A stretch of 20,811 nucleotides of DNA from UBA10107 sp964572885. GTDB lineage: Archaea > Nanobdellota > Nanobdellia > Woesearchaeales > UBA10107. A program made the translations under genes and the position numbers. This document shows positions 13,617 to 20,811 of the stretch, in pieces. The DNA is taken from positions 1 to 20,811 of the forward strand of contig CAZNFC010000005.1 of NCBI GenBank assembly GCA_964572885.1, in the 5' to 3' direction. Positions within the stretch are counted from its first letter, which is position 1, and every line of letters begins with the position of its first letter. The notes under the pieces are model-generated. The model was not told the DNA's origin. It did no database searches and worked only from the letters and a program-made list of their open reading frames with translations.

Positions 13617-14150
13617 TTAAATGCAGACATTGAACGTATAATTTGTATTTCTATTTTTTATCATTATAAGATTAATTGATGTATCTTGGTAGTGCTCTAG
13701 AAGATTTATATATTCAGAATCTCCATTGAATTTTAAATAAACTCTCTGTCTAATTTGATTTCTGAAATCGTCACAATGACTTTGATAGATATTAATTAAA
13801 ATATCTCTTACATTCTTATCTGAGTAAATACTGGAATTATTTTTAGTTTGAGCGTATAATCTTCCTTCATTACAACAGCTCGTTATAGTATATTCAGGAA
13901 TTGAATTATTTATTTGATTGTTTGTTTGTATAGTTACTTCTTTAGTAGTATCATCTTTACTTTGCACATCTTTTGTATTTAATGAACTCTGATTGGTAGA
14001 TGCTGTTTGATTAATGACTTTAATCTGATTCACTTGAGCATTCTCAGTTATTTCAGGAATAACTTGTCCTTGCTGATTGTAATGAATTACTTTAGTTCCA
14101 GGAGAGCATCCTATTATGAACAATAAAGCAAGCAAAAGATACAATTTCAT
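13617..14150 (-). CDS. Predicted lipoprotein, Thr/Asn/Gln-rich, Cys-containing C-terminal domain
   Basis: From ATG 14150 the product is 177 residues: MKLYLLLALLFIIGC is a lipoprotein signal with lipobox IIGC and Cys15. A long Asn/Gln/Thr/Ser-rich linker follows (about 20-85). A C-terminal domain with four further Cys (CC in ITSCCNEGRLYAQ, one in YQSHCDDFRNQ and one at the end, FNVCI) suggests disulfides. No family is recognised. A TATA-like GGTTTAAATTG (14172-14182) is centred about 27 nt upstream, which favours this start over ATG 14156 or 14174. It is divergent from the 85-residue gene and shares the intergenic region that holds the palindromes. Confidence 0.65.
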   Translation of the reverse strand: MKLYLLLALLFIIGCSPGTKVIHYNQQGQVIPEITENAQVNQIKVINQTASTNQSSLNTKDVQSKDDTTKEVTIQTNNQINNSIPEYTITSCCNEGRLYAQTKNNSSIYSDKNVRDILINIYQSHCDDFRNQIRQRVYLKFNGDSEYINLLEHYQDTSINLIMIKNRNTNYTFNVCI

Positions 14151-14171
14151 ATCCATAAAAACATCAACCAT

Positions 14172-14182
14172 CAATTTAAACC
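14172..14182 (-). promoter_or_regulatory. TATA-like box for the lipoprotein gene
   Basis: Minus-strand GGTTTAAATTG is centred about 27 nt upstream of ATG 14150. The first 14-bp palindrome (14190-14203) lies just upstream of it. Confidence 0.35.
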
Positions 14183-14189
14183 TTACTAT

Positions 14190-14203
14190 GTTAATATATT
14201 AAC
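14190..14203. promoter_or_regulatory. Perfect 14-bp palindrome, candidate operator (site 1)
   Basis: GTTAATATATTAAC is its own reverse complement. It lies upstream of the TATA box of the 85-residue gene, 39 bp from a second palindrome of the same type. Confidence 0.5.
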
Positions 14204-14210
14204 CAAAACC

Positions 14211-14220
14211 TTTATAAATA
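14211..14220 (+). promoter_or_regulatory. TATA box for the 85-residue gene and the operon behind it
   Basis: TTTATAAATA is centred about 28 nt upstream of ATG 14244, consistent with a leaderless transcript. It lies between the two palindromes 14190-14203 and 14229-14242. Confidence 0.5.
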
Positions 14221-14228
14221 TCTTTGAT

Positions 14229-14242
14229 GTTAACATGTTAAC
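14229..14242. promoter_or_regulatory. Perfect 14-bp palindrome, candidate operator (site 2)
   Basis: GTTAACATGTTAAC is a perfect palindrome matching site 1 at 12 of 14 positions. It ends two bases before ATG 14244, between TATA box and expected transcription start, where a bound protein would block RNA polymerase recruitment. Confidence 0.55.
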
Positions 14243-14243
14243 T

Positions 14244-14501
14244 ATGTCTGAAAAAGAGGAGTTTAAGAGACATTTCTCTATCTTTACCTATGATCTGTCA
14301 AAACTTGACAACGTCTCAAAAGTACGTTTAGTACATGTTCTAAAAGGAAGAAACAACAAAGAAGGAGTTGTTGAAAGGATGAAAGGTCGATTCTTTGCTC
14401 CTGGTTGTTTTATTATCCCTACTGAAAAGTCAAATGAAGTTGAGACTGTTTTCAAGCTTGCGAAAGTCCCATACAAGAAAGAAGAGGTGCTAATGCATTA
14501 A
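14244..14501 (+). CDS. Small protein (85 aa), possible Cas2/PaaX-C-like ferredoxin fold
   Basis: The product starts MSEKEEFKRHFSIFTYDLSK. No family is identified with confidence. The layout, a strand FSIFTYDLS, then a helix with conserved-looking Arg and Lys (NVSKVRLVHVLKGR), then GVVERMKGRFFAPGCFIIPT and a helix SNEVETVFKLAKV, is reminiscent of the ferredoxin-like fold of Cas2 and the PaaX C-terminal domain, which also begin with a YD(I/L)S-type strand; this is only a shape argument. ATG 14244 is preferred over ATG 14235 because it fits the TATA distance and leaves the palindrome untranslated. The gene is 5 nt upstream of the subtilase, so they share an mRNA. Its promoter is bracketed by two palindromes, so it could be the local regulator. 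No CRISPR array or other cas gene is present. Confidence 0.65.
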   Translation: MSEKEEFKRHFSIFTYDLSKLDNVSKVRLVHVLKGRNNKEGVVERMKGRFFAPGCFIIPTEKSNEVETVFKLAKVPYKKEEVLMH

Positions 14502-14502
14502 C
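14489..14502. promoter_or_regulatory. Near-perfect palindrome, candidate operator (site 3)
   Basis: GCTAATGCATTAAC matches the GTTAAY-NN-RTTAAC form with one mismatch. It covers the stop codon of the 85-residue gene and precedes the subtilase ATG by 4 nt. Site 4 is 39 bp downstream. Confidence 0.35.
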
Positions 14503-14506
14503 TAAA

Positions 14507-17500
14507 ATGAAGAATAAAGCGAATATAGTTAATACATTAACAATTGTGATAGCTGCAGTTATCTTATTAGTCGGCATAGTTACTCTTAACCCTAAAATTA
14601 CTGGAGCAGTTGTAGGTAATGAAAAAGTAAGCAGTGATTTAATTGATAAATTAAATTCAAACGGCGAGGCAGAGGTTATCGTTACACTGAAAGATGATAG
14701 CGGTATCTCAATAAAAGATATTGCAGCAAAAAGACAGGAAGTAAAACAAAAACAAAATGCAGTATTATCAAAGCTTGATTACTTTGATGCTAATGATAAA
14801 GTAAAAGCAAAAGGTAAATTAAAGGATTTAAGATTGATATATTCATATTCCACGATAAATGCATTCTCGGGAAATATATCTTTACAGGGATTGCAGAAAT
14901 TACAAAATGATCCTGCTGTAGATAAAATAGTATTGGCAAGAAAAGTAAATGCAGGATTAACAAATTCAGTTCCTTTAATTAATGCAGATGATGTATGGGG
15001 AATTCAAGCAAACGGAAATAATATCACTGGAAAAGGTCAAACTATATGTATTATAGATACAGGAATAGATTATACTCATGAGAGTTTAGGTAACTGTACT
15101 TTAGCAAATCTTACGGCAAGAAAATGTAAAGTAATAAGCGGAACTGATTTTGTCAACCACGACAGCGATCCAATGGATGACAATAATCACGGAACTCATG
15201 TAGCAGGTATTGCTGCTGCAAATGGAAGTATATTTGGAGTTGCAAAAGGTGCAAATATTGTTGCCATAAAAGCATTGGATTCAGGCGGTTCGGGTTCTGA
15301 TGCCGATGTAATTGCAGGAATAGATTGGTGTACTAATAATGCAACATTATTGAATATTTCTGTAATAAGTATGAGTCTTGGAGATGGAGAAAACTATACT
15401 TCTTCTAATTGTCCAACAACAATGGACACATCAATGCAAAACGCTGTAAATAATGGACTTACTGTTGTTGTTGCATCAGGAAATGAAGGAAAAACAAACG
15501 GTATAAATTATCCGGCATGCTCTCCTTACGCGATATCTGTAGGAGCTTCAGATAATAGCGATGTCATAGCATCATTTTCAGATACAAGCTCATTACTAAA
15601 GATAGTTGCACCTGGATCAAGCATAACTTCTGTGAAAAGAGGAGGTGGAACATTAACTCTTTCAGGAACTTCGATGGCAACACCTCATGTTGCAGGTGTT
15701 GCTGCATTAATATATCAATATGAAAAAGAAGTAAACAACAGAAGTGCCACACGTAGTGAAGTTTTATCTTTGATCACCAGATCAAACGTAAGTGTTGCTT
15801 CAGGAGGATTATCATTTCCAAGAATAGACGCATTAATTGCAGTAAATGGTGTTTCAAAATTGAATTCTACTACTAATTCTGTATCAGGTAATCAAGTCAG
15901 TTTGACTTTTCTGAGTTCAACAAATATTGAAAATGTCTCTGAGGCATTTTCATTCGGAAGAAACTTCATAAGCTTGAACTCAAGCAAGTATCCTTTGTAC
16001 AACAAATCAACCAATATCACATTTGTTAATTTAACTTTTGCCAAAATGCCAGTGATAATTGCTGACAATAGTTCAGTGTGTACAGATTGCAGAGCATTGA
16101 GTTATTCAAGCGGAACTTTGATATTCAACGTAAGTCATTTCACAAACTACTCTGCCGGTCCTAATGCACAAATACTGATATTTGATGAGAATGATACTCT
16201 TGGTGGAGGAAGAAGTGCTAAAGTACTGGATCAGATATACTTTTATGCAAATTACTCAAACAGAACTTCGAATGTAGAGATAAATACAAGTATATGTAAT
16301 ATTACATTTAGCGATTCAAATACAAATATGACTTTCAACTTTACTTCAAAGTTATATGAGTTGAATAGGACATTTTCAACTTCAAATACATTCAATTATA
16401 ATGTTAGTTGTAGTGATACAAACTTTGAGACTGTAAATTCGACGGATAGTATATTTGTTGGGCCTAAATGCCTTGATCAGACTCCTAATGTTGATATAAC
16501 GATAAGCTCTGGACAAAAGATAAATTGTACCTCTGATTCCATCAAACTTACTAACCAATCTATTAACATTTATGGGGAATTACTTTTAAATAATTCCATT
16601 CTGGTTGTGGAATCTACAGGATCTTTACTAAGTAATATATCTGTTATGGAATATGCAAACTTGACAATTTTGAACTCTACAGCCAATGGTACTACAAATA
16701 CACTTACGATTTTGGGACGTAACTTTTCATCAGTTCTAATAAATGGCTCATCTTTAATAGGATCTGTTAATTTGGATGAAAATGAGCATTCTTTGATTAG
16801 GGCATATAATTCAACAATTGTTGGTAGCGTTGCATTAAGAGGAAATACTACTAATAATTTTACAAATATTTCTTTTGGTTATTCTCAATCAAGTTTTGTA
16901 ACAGATGGTGACTCTGTAACGACAATAATGGATTCTAAAATTGATACGGACGTAAGAGTTACCAAAAATTCTTCAATAAAAATATTTAGATCAAATCTCA
17001 GTAGAAATATAAGTTTTTCTGATCAGTCATATTCTGAATTTAGTAATTCTTCAATAAAAGAAATATTACAACTTGGATCGGTGTCTACTTTATCTTCAAT
17101 TGTAAATTTCACACAACTCAATTCAAAAGTTGACAATATAACTCAATTCAAATTGAATTCCACTATTTATGGTTACGTAGATTTTCCTAGCACCGCAGGT
17201 TATTTCGCAGTAATAAACGTTCATAGATTCTATCCTGTCCAAGTCAATTTCACAACAGGAGCTCCTGCATCTAATCATTTAGTTAATGTAACAAATCTGT
17301 CAAATGGAATAGAGTTCTTCAGCGGATATACAGATTCAAATGGGTTCCTAAACATCCAATTGAACTTCACGCAGTCAAACAGATTCGATAATTTCTCAGT
17401 CGAAGTGAATCCCCAGTTAAATATAACTTTACTTTCAGATACTCCTTTAATATTCAACATCTCAGACACGACTCCTCCAATAATAAGTAATGTGATAAAC

Positions 17501-18508
17501 TGGAGCATAACCAACCAGTCAGCGAAGATAAATTGGACAACGGACGAATCTTCAAATACATCTGTTAATTACGGAACATCTTTATCTTTAGGAACTTTCT
17601 CATCAACTGATGATTCGGTATTAATACATTCAAGAACATTATCAAGCTTGATTAACTTCACAATATATTTTTACAACGTAACTTCATGTTCATCAGGAGG
17701 ATGCAACACAAGCGGTCCATATAATTTCACAACAATACAAAATACAGCAGTCCAAGATAGCGGAAATAATAATGGAAATGGTGGAGGAGGCGGTGGCGGA
17801 GGAAGCACTACGACTCCTGCCTGCGAAAGTTCGTGGTACTGCGATTTATGGTCAAAATGTGTAGATGGTTCTCAATCGAGAATATGTGACGACATAAACG
17901 GCTGTGTTCCTACAAAGACTGAAACACAGAGCTGCATAGTAAAAGATACATCCGGATTAGTTCCTGCTGAAACAGTGGTCGAAAAACCAAAAGAAGAAAC
18001 AAAAACAACAACTGCTGTAATAGAAGTTCCAAAAGCTGCAATATGGGAGCAAACTTATATTGTCGTTATATGGTTCATTGTAGGCCTTTTCCTCGCACTG
18101 ATACTTGCAAGAAGAGTGGATACATTCCCATTAATCTTGAAAGAGGAAGAGAAATACATAAAGAATAAAGATGTCGAAAGATCAGAAAAATTGTTAGATA
18201 AAGTAGTAGTAAAATTCTCGAAGTCAAAGGAAAGAGAAAGAAAGTACGTAGAGAGAATACAGAAACTTGCAAAAGATGTAGAAATTTTAGAAAAAGAATC
18301 AGAAAAAAACACAAGCTATGATGAATTCTCAAGGAAATATGAACAAAATCTGAAGAAATACTTCGACATGCTTCCTGATCAAAGAAAGAAGTTCGAGGAA
18401 GAGCTGGAAGACTCAAGGAAGAAGGCCTTAGAAGCTGCAAATAGGCAGAAAGACAAGGAAACCTTATTAAATAAGAAAGACGGAGGAAATAGTGGAAGGG
18501 GTGTTTAA
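14507..18508 (+). CDS. Membrane-anchored subtilisin-like serine protease (S8) with FN3-like, TSP1-like and cytoplasmic coiled-coil parts
   Basis: The 1333-residue protein has an N-terminal hydrophobic export segment (about 8-27) followed by ITGAVVG. A propeptide-like region is at 35-150. The S8 domain spans about 155-450 with the full triad: D184 in CIIDTGIDYTH, H228 in NNHGTHVAG, N326 in VVASGNEG (oxyanion) and S389 in LSGTSMATPHVAG. Residues about 470-985 are beta-rich with many N-x-S/T sequons, including a beta-helix-like part near 650-900. An FN3/purple-phosphatase-like domain is at 987-1079, then a Gly-run linker, then a TSP1-like Cys motif (1106-1143, WYCDLWSKC...SRICDDINGC), a Thr/Glu/Lys stalk, and a membrane helix (1177-1201) followed by RR. 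The last 132 residues are a charged coiled coil, so they should be cytoplasmic. It follows the 85-residue gene by 5 nt. Confidence 0.9.
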   Translation: MKNKANIVNTLTIVIAAVILLVGIVTLNPKITGAVVGNEKVSSDLIDKLNSNGEAEVIVTLKDDSGISIKDIAAKRQEVKQKQNAVLSKLDYFDANDKVKAKGKLKDLRLIYSYSTINAFSGNISLQGLQKLQNDPAVDKIVLARKVNAGLTNSVPLINADDVWGIQANGNNITGKGQTICIIDTGIDYTHESLGNCTLANLTARKCKVISGTDFVNHDSDPMDDNNHGTHVAGIAAANGSIFGVAKGANIVAIKALDSGGSGSDADVIAGIDWCTNNATLLNISVISMSLGDGENYTSSNCPTTMDTSMQNAVNNGLTVVVASGNEGKTNGINYPACSPYAISVGASDNSDVIASFSDTSSLLKIVAPGSSITSVKRGGGTLTLSGTSMATPHVAGVAALIYQYEKEVNNRSATRSEVLSLITRSNVSVASGGLSFPRIDALIAVNGVSKLNSTTNSVSGNQVSLTFLSSTNIENVSEAFSFGRNFISLNSSKYPLYNKSTNITFVNLTFAKMPVIIADNSSVCTDCRALSYSSGTLIFNVSHFTNYSAGPNAQILIFDENDTLGGGRSAKVLDQIYFYANYSNRTSNVEINTSICNITFSDSNTNMTFNFTSKLYELNRTFSTSNTFNYNVSCSDTNFETVNSTDSIFVGPKCLDQTPNVDITISSGQKINCTSDSIKLTNQSINIYGELLLNNSILVVESTGSLLSNISVMEYANLTILNSTANGTTNTLTILGRNFSSVLINGSSLIGSVNLDENEHSLIRAYNSTIVGSVALRGNTTNNFTNISFGYSQSSFVTDGDSVTTIMDSKIDTDVRVTKNSSIKIFRSNLSRNISFSDQSYSEFSNSSIKEILQLGSVSTLSSIVNFTQLNSKVDNITQFKLNSTIYGYVDFPSTAGYFAVINVHRFYPVQVNFTTGAPASNHLVNVTNLSNGIEFFSGYTDSNGFLNIQLNFTQSNRFDNFSVEVNPQLNITLLSDTPLIFNISDTTPPIISNVINWSITNQSAKINWTTDESSNTSVNYGTSLSLGTFSSTDDSVLIHSRTLSSLINFTIYFYNVTSCSSGGCNTSGPYNFTTIQNTAVQDSGNNNGNGGGGGGGGSTTTPACESSWYCDLWSKCVDGSQSRICDDINGCVPTKTETQSCIVKDTSGLVPAETVVEKPKEETKTTTAVIEVPKAAIWEQTYIVVIWFIVGLFLALILARRVDTFPLILKEEEKYIKNKDVERSEKLLDKVVVKFSKSKERERKYVERIQKLAKDVEILEKESEKNTSYDEFSRKYEQNLKKYFDMLPDQRKKFEEELEDSRKKALEAANRQKDKETLLNKKDGGNSGRGV
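14528..14541. promoter_or_regulatory. Inverted repeat with 2-nt centre, candidate operator (site 4)
   Basis: GTTAAT-AC-ATTAAC has perfect 6-bp arms identical to those of site 1. It lies inside the subtilase gene, codons 8-12, in the signal-peptide region (V-N-T-L-T), 39 bp after site 3. Confidence 0.3.
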
Positions 18509-20811
18509 AAAGGTGAAAGGACAGGCATCGCTGCCAATCATAGTAGTTGCATTAGTCTTAGTAGGCATAGGTTCCTTGTTAGTTATAAATAATAATCAGG
18601 CAGGATTAAACCAAATAACAGGAAAAGATGTTTCTGGATCTGATTTTTCAGTCTCTTCATTCAATAATTGTCCAGATGCTTCTGCAAATGGAAATTTAGT
18701 CATAAGCAATGCAACTACATTCTCTCAGCAGATTGTTTCTTGTGAGAACATCACTGTTACAAGCTCAGGAGTTTTGACTATAGATAATCAGGCTCCAGGA
18801 AATAAGTTAATTAACATCACGGTAAACAATACTTTTTTTGTAGCTTCTGGTGGAATAGTCAATGCAACAAACAAAGGTTTTGCAGGTCCGGCTGCAGCCG
18901 AAATTGGTAATGGTCCAGGTGGAGGATTTTCAACATCCAATGTACAATACGCAGGAGGAGCCGGTCACGGAGGAGTCGGAGCTACTTCACTTTCTTCAAC
19001 TCAACCTGGAGGAGTATCTTATGGAAGCACTTCATCACCAATTGAATTAGGAAGCTCAGGAGGAACTGCTAACAATAACGCAAGAGGAGGAAATGGTGGA
19101 GGAGCATTCATAATTAATGCCTCAGTAAGATTAGAGATAAATGGAACTATCGCAGCAGATGGTGTAGAGGGTGCATTATCAAGCGGAGATGTTGGTGGTT
19201 CAGGTTCAGGTGGAAGCATCTGGCTTANNNNNNNNNNNNNNNNNNNNNNNNNNNNNNNNNNNNNNNNNNNNNNNNNNNNNNNNNNNNNNNNNNNNNNNNN
19301 NNNNNNNNNNNNNNNNNNNNNNNNNNNGAGCAAACATCACATTAAGAAATTTCACAATTCTTCCAAATATATCGATGAGAACAGACTTCGACGGCTTCAA
19401 AGGGTCATTGTCTGGTTCTATTGGAAACGGCCCAGGAGCAGGAAACGGAGGTGCTGTGCAATACGCAGCAGGTGCAGGCTACGGCGGAACAGGAGGAAAA
19501 TCCGCCAGTAATGTATTAGGAGGACCCATATACGGAGTTTTATCATCACCAAACTTCTTCGGAAGCTCAGGAGGAAGATCAACATTATTAGTTGTTGGAA
19601 GTGGTGGTAACGGTGGAGGAATAATAATCATCAACGCTTCAAATTTCATAAATATCTCAGGATCATTAAGCGCAGACGGAGCTCCAGGTATAGATGACGC
19701 AGGTGATGTCGGTGGTTCAGGTTCAGGTGGAAGCATCTGGCTTATCACAAATACATTCGCAGGAACAGGAACGATACAATCAAACGGAGGAAAATCCTTC
19801 GATAGAGTTTCTAGCTATGCTAATAAAGCAGGAGCAGGAGCAGGAGGAAGAATATCAATATCATATTGCACAAACAGCACTGCAAATTTAGCTTTGATTG
19901 TAAATCAAGGAGCGAGTTATGTTTCTAATCCGACTCCTCCAAATACAGGTAACGGCTTAATATATACGAATTCAAATTATTGTGGGGTATCACCGATAGT
20001 AATTGATGATGACAGCGACGGATTCAACGCCTCAGTTGACTGCAATGACAATGATCCAAATATAATACCTCTATCTGACGGGTTGAGCATCAGCAGAAAC
20101 GTTACCATATGTCCTGGAACATATAATATTCCAAATGGAATTACAATAGGTGCATCTAATGTTGCCGTTACTTGCAATAGAACTCTTATAAATGGAACAT
20201 CATCGTCATCTTCAAAGGGGGTTTCTATTTCTTCAGTAAATAATGTTACTATGACTCTTTGCAATATAAGTAACTATAATGATGGAATTCTATTTTCTGG
20301 TACTTCGTATGATTTGATATCGAATAATACATTCTCTCAAAATGGAGACGGAGTGGGATTCGATTTTGGTACAACCAATAATAATAATTTAATGACAAAT
20401 AATACATTTATCGGTGGTCGTATTGCTATATATATGCTTTCTCTTTCTGCAAACAATAACATAACAAATAATATTTTTAATAATCAAGATAATGATGGAA
20501 TTTATTCTTCAATTTGCAGTAAATCAAACATAAAAAATAATGTCATGATGAATATTACATCCAATGGAATAGAGATGGATTCTTTATCTGATGGAGTTAT
20601 CTTTAATAATTCTATATCAAAAGTAACGACCGGCATCAAACTTACATCTAATAGTGTCAGGAATAACGTTTCTTTCAACATGATATCAGTTGGAACTACA
20701 GGAATCAATATTTTACCAGCAACTCCTGGAGCCATTCAACTTAATCACATATTAAATAATAATATATCGAATATATCATCCGAATATACATATATTATAG
20801 AAAATGATTGT
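18492..20811 (+). CDS. Giant Gly-rich/beta-helix surface protein (interrupted by assembly gap, 3' end outside window)
   Basis: Translation starts at GTG 18492 (GGAGG at 18483-18487 upstream) or GTG 18513, overlapping the subtilase stop. The N-terminus has a KGQASLPIIVVAL stretch, which resembles a class III (type IV pilin-like) signal with cleavage between G10 and Q11, then ITGKDVSG. Before the gap there is a Gly-rich module (about 18849-19227). After the gap the reading frame continues at GCA 19330 to the window end without a stop: a second Gly-rich module (about 19366-19744), then GAGAGGRISISY, a MopE/TSP3-like metal-binding stretch with DDDSDG and DCNDNDPNI (about 20004-20064), and Asn-rich NosD/pectate-lyase-like beta-helix repeats (about 20080-20811). 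The two frames differ only because the 100-N pad is not the true gap length. It is likely a cell-surface adhesin or sheath protein; substrate unknown. Confidence 0.8.
19188..19227 (+). repeat. 40-bp direct repeat, copy 1
   Basis: This stretch encodes DVGGSGSGGSIWL and matches 19705-19744 at 39 of 40 bases (T/C at base 6). It ends exactly where the N run begins, so the repeat probably broke the assembly. Confidence 0.9.
19228..19327. other. Assembly gap (100 N)
   Basis: Exactly 100 Ns are present, the usual pad for a gap of unknown size. For the surrounding gene to stay in frame (one base before, two after), the real gap must be a multiple of three. Confidence 0.98.
19705..19744 (+). repeat. 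40-bp direct repeat, copy 2
   Basis: This second copy of the DVGGSGSGGSIWL coding segment begins 517 bp after copy 1 in window coordinates (true distance unknown because of the gap). The surrounding protein modules are related over about 125 residues. Confidence 0.9.

Noticed and set aside
14244..14501. Calling the 85-residue protein Cas2
   Set aside because: Only a general strand-helix pattern fits. There is no Cas1, no array and no repeat-spacer structure anywhere in the window.
16024..16034. GTTAATTTAAC as another palindrome of the operator type
   Set aside because: Its arms are 5+1+5, not the 6+2+6 form of the other sites, and it is inside the protease coding region where V-N-L-T codons explain it.
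19329..19511. Arg/Lys-rich continuation of the surface protein after the gap (SKHHIKKFHN...)
   Set aside because: It exists only because the 100-N pad keeps the wrong frame. The frame from 19330 gives Gly-rich and beta-helix modules and stays open for 494 codons.
19479..19748. Pro-rich minus-strand frames opposite the Gly-rich modules
   Set aside because: Pro-rich antisense of GGA/GGT Gly codons; a shadow of the real gene.

Overview
The window looks like a compact, AT-rich archaeal genome fragment, most likely from a DPANN-type lineage (Woesearchaeota/Pacearchaeota-like). The archaeal signs are aEF-1-beta with its small zinc-ribbon partner, an NMD3-like protein, transcription factor S, an archaeal/Sec11-type signal peptidase, and TATA boxes about 26 nt upstream of start codons (leaderless-style promoters). 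The lineage is inferred from gene content and style, not from a phylogenetic marker. A run of 100 Ns (19228-19327) marks an assembly gap, so this is a draft or metagenome scaffold.

Layout. (1) 1-1264, plus strand: a possible tail of an upstream gene, a degenerate HD-GYP-like protein, two consecutive GAAA-capped RNA hairpins, and a 51-residue ORF. (2) 1283-2184, minus: a lipoprotein, aEF-1-beta and a zinc ribbon. (3) 2297-4114, plus: a long coiled-coil protein that overlaps RtcA tail to tail. (4) 4083-7152, minus: RtcA (RNA 3'-phosphate cyclase), PurA with an unusual insertion, and a short NMD3-like protein. (5) 7202-8357, plus: signal peptidase I, TFS, and a YggU/DUF167 frame with no ordinary start codon. 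(6) 8347-10956, minus: a two-domain dCTP-deaminase-family protein, a 55-residue ORF bracketed by two terminator-like hairpins, an unrecognised 163-residue protein, and a metallophosphoesterase. (7) 11039-20811: a cell-surface/secretion region with a PKD-domain exoprotein, a Cys-containing lipoprotein (minus), a small 85-residue protein, a 1333-residue membrane-anchored subtilisin-like protease, and a very large Gly-rich/beta-helix surface protein running off the window.

Most of the first 11 kb is housekeeping: translation, transcription fidelity, RNA ends, purine and pyrimidine nucleotides. The last 10 kb is exported: signal peptides, N-x-S/T sequons, PKD and FN3-like modules, a TSP1-like Cys motif, a MopE-like metal-binding motif and beta-helices. 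The signal peptidase at 7202 could process some of these exports, but nothing in the sequence ties it to them.

The least-explained signal is a set of 14-bp palindromes, consensus GTTAAY-NN-RTTAAC, at 14190, 14229, 14489 (one mismatch) and 14528. They form two pairs, each with exactly 39-bp spacing. The first pair brackets the promoter of the 85-residue protein and the second brackets the start codon of the protease. This suggests local, possibly autogenous, control of a secreted-protease and surface-protein operon. Other points of interest are the tandem GNRA hairpins, hairpin-plus-U-tract terminators in an archaeon, the archaeal HD-GYP relative, the double-domain dCTP deaminase, and a repeat-caused assembly gap inside the last gene.
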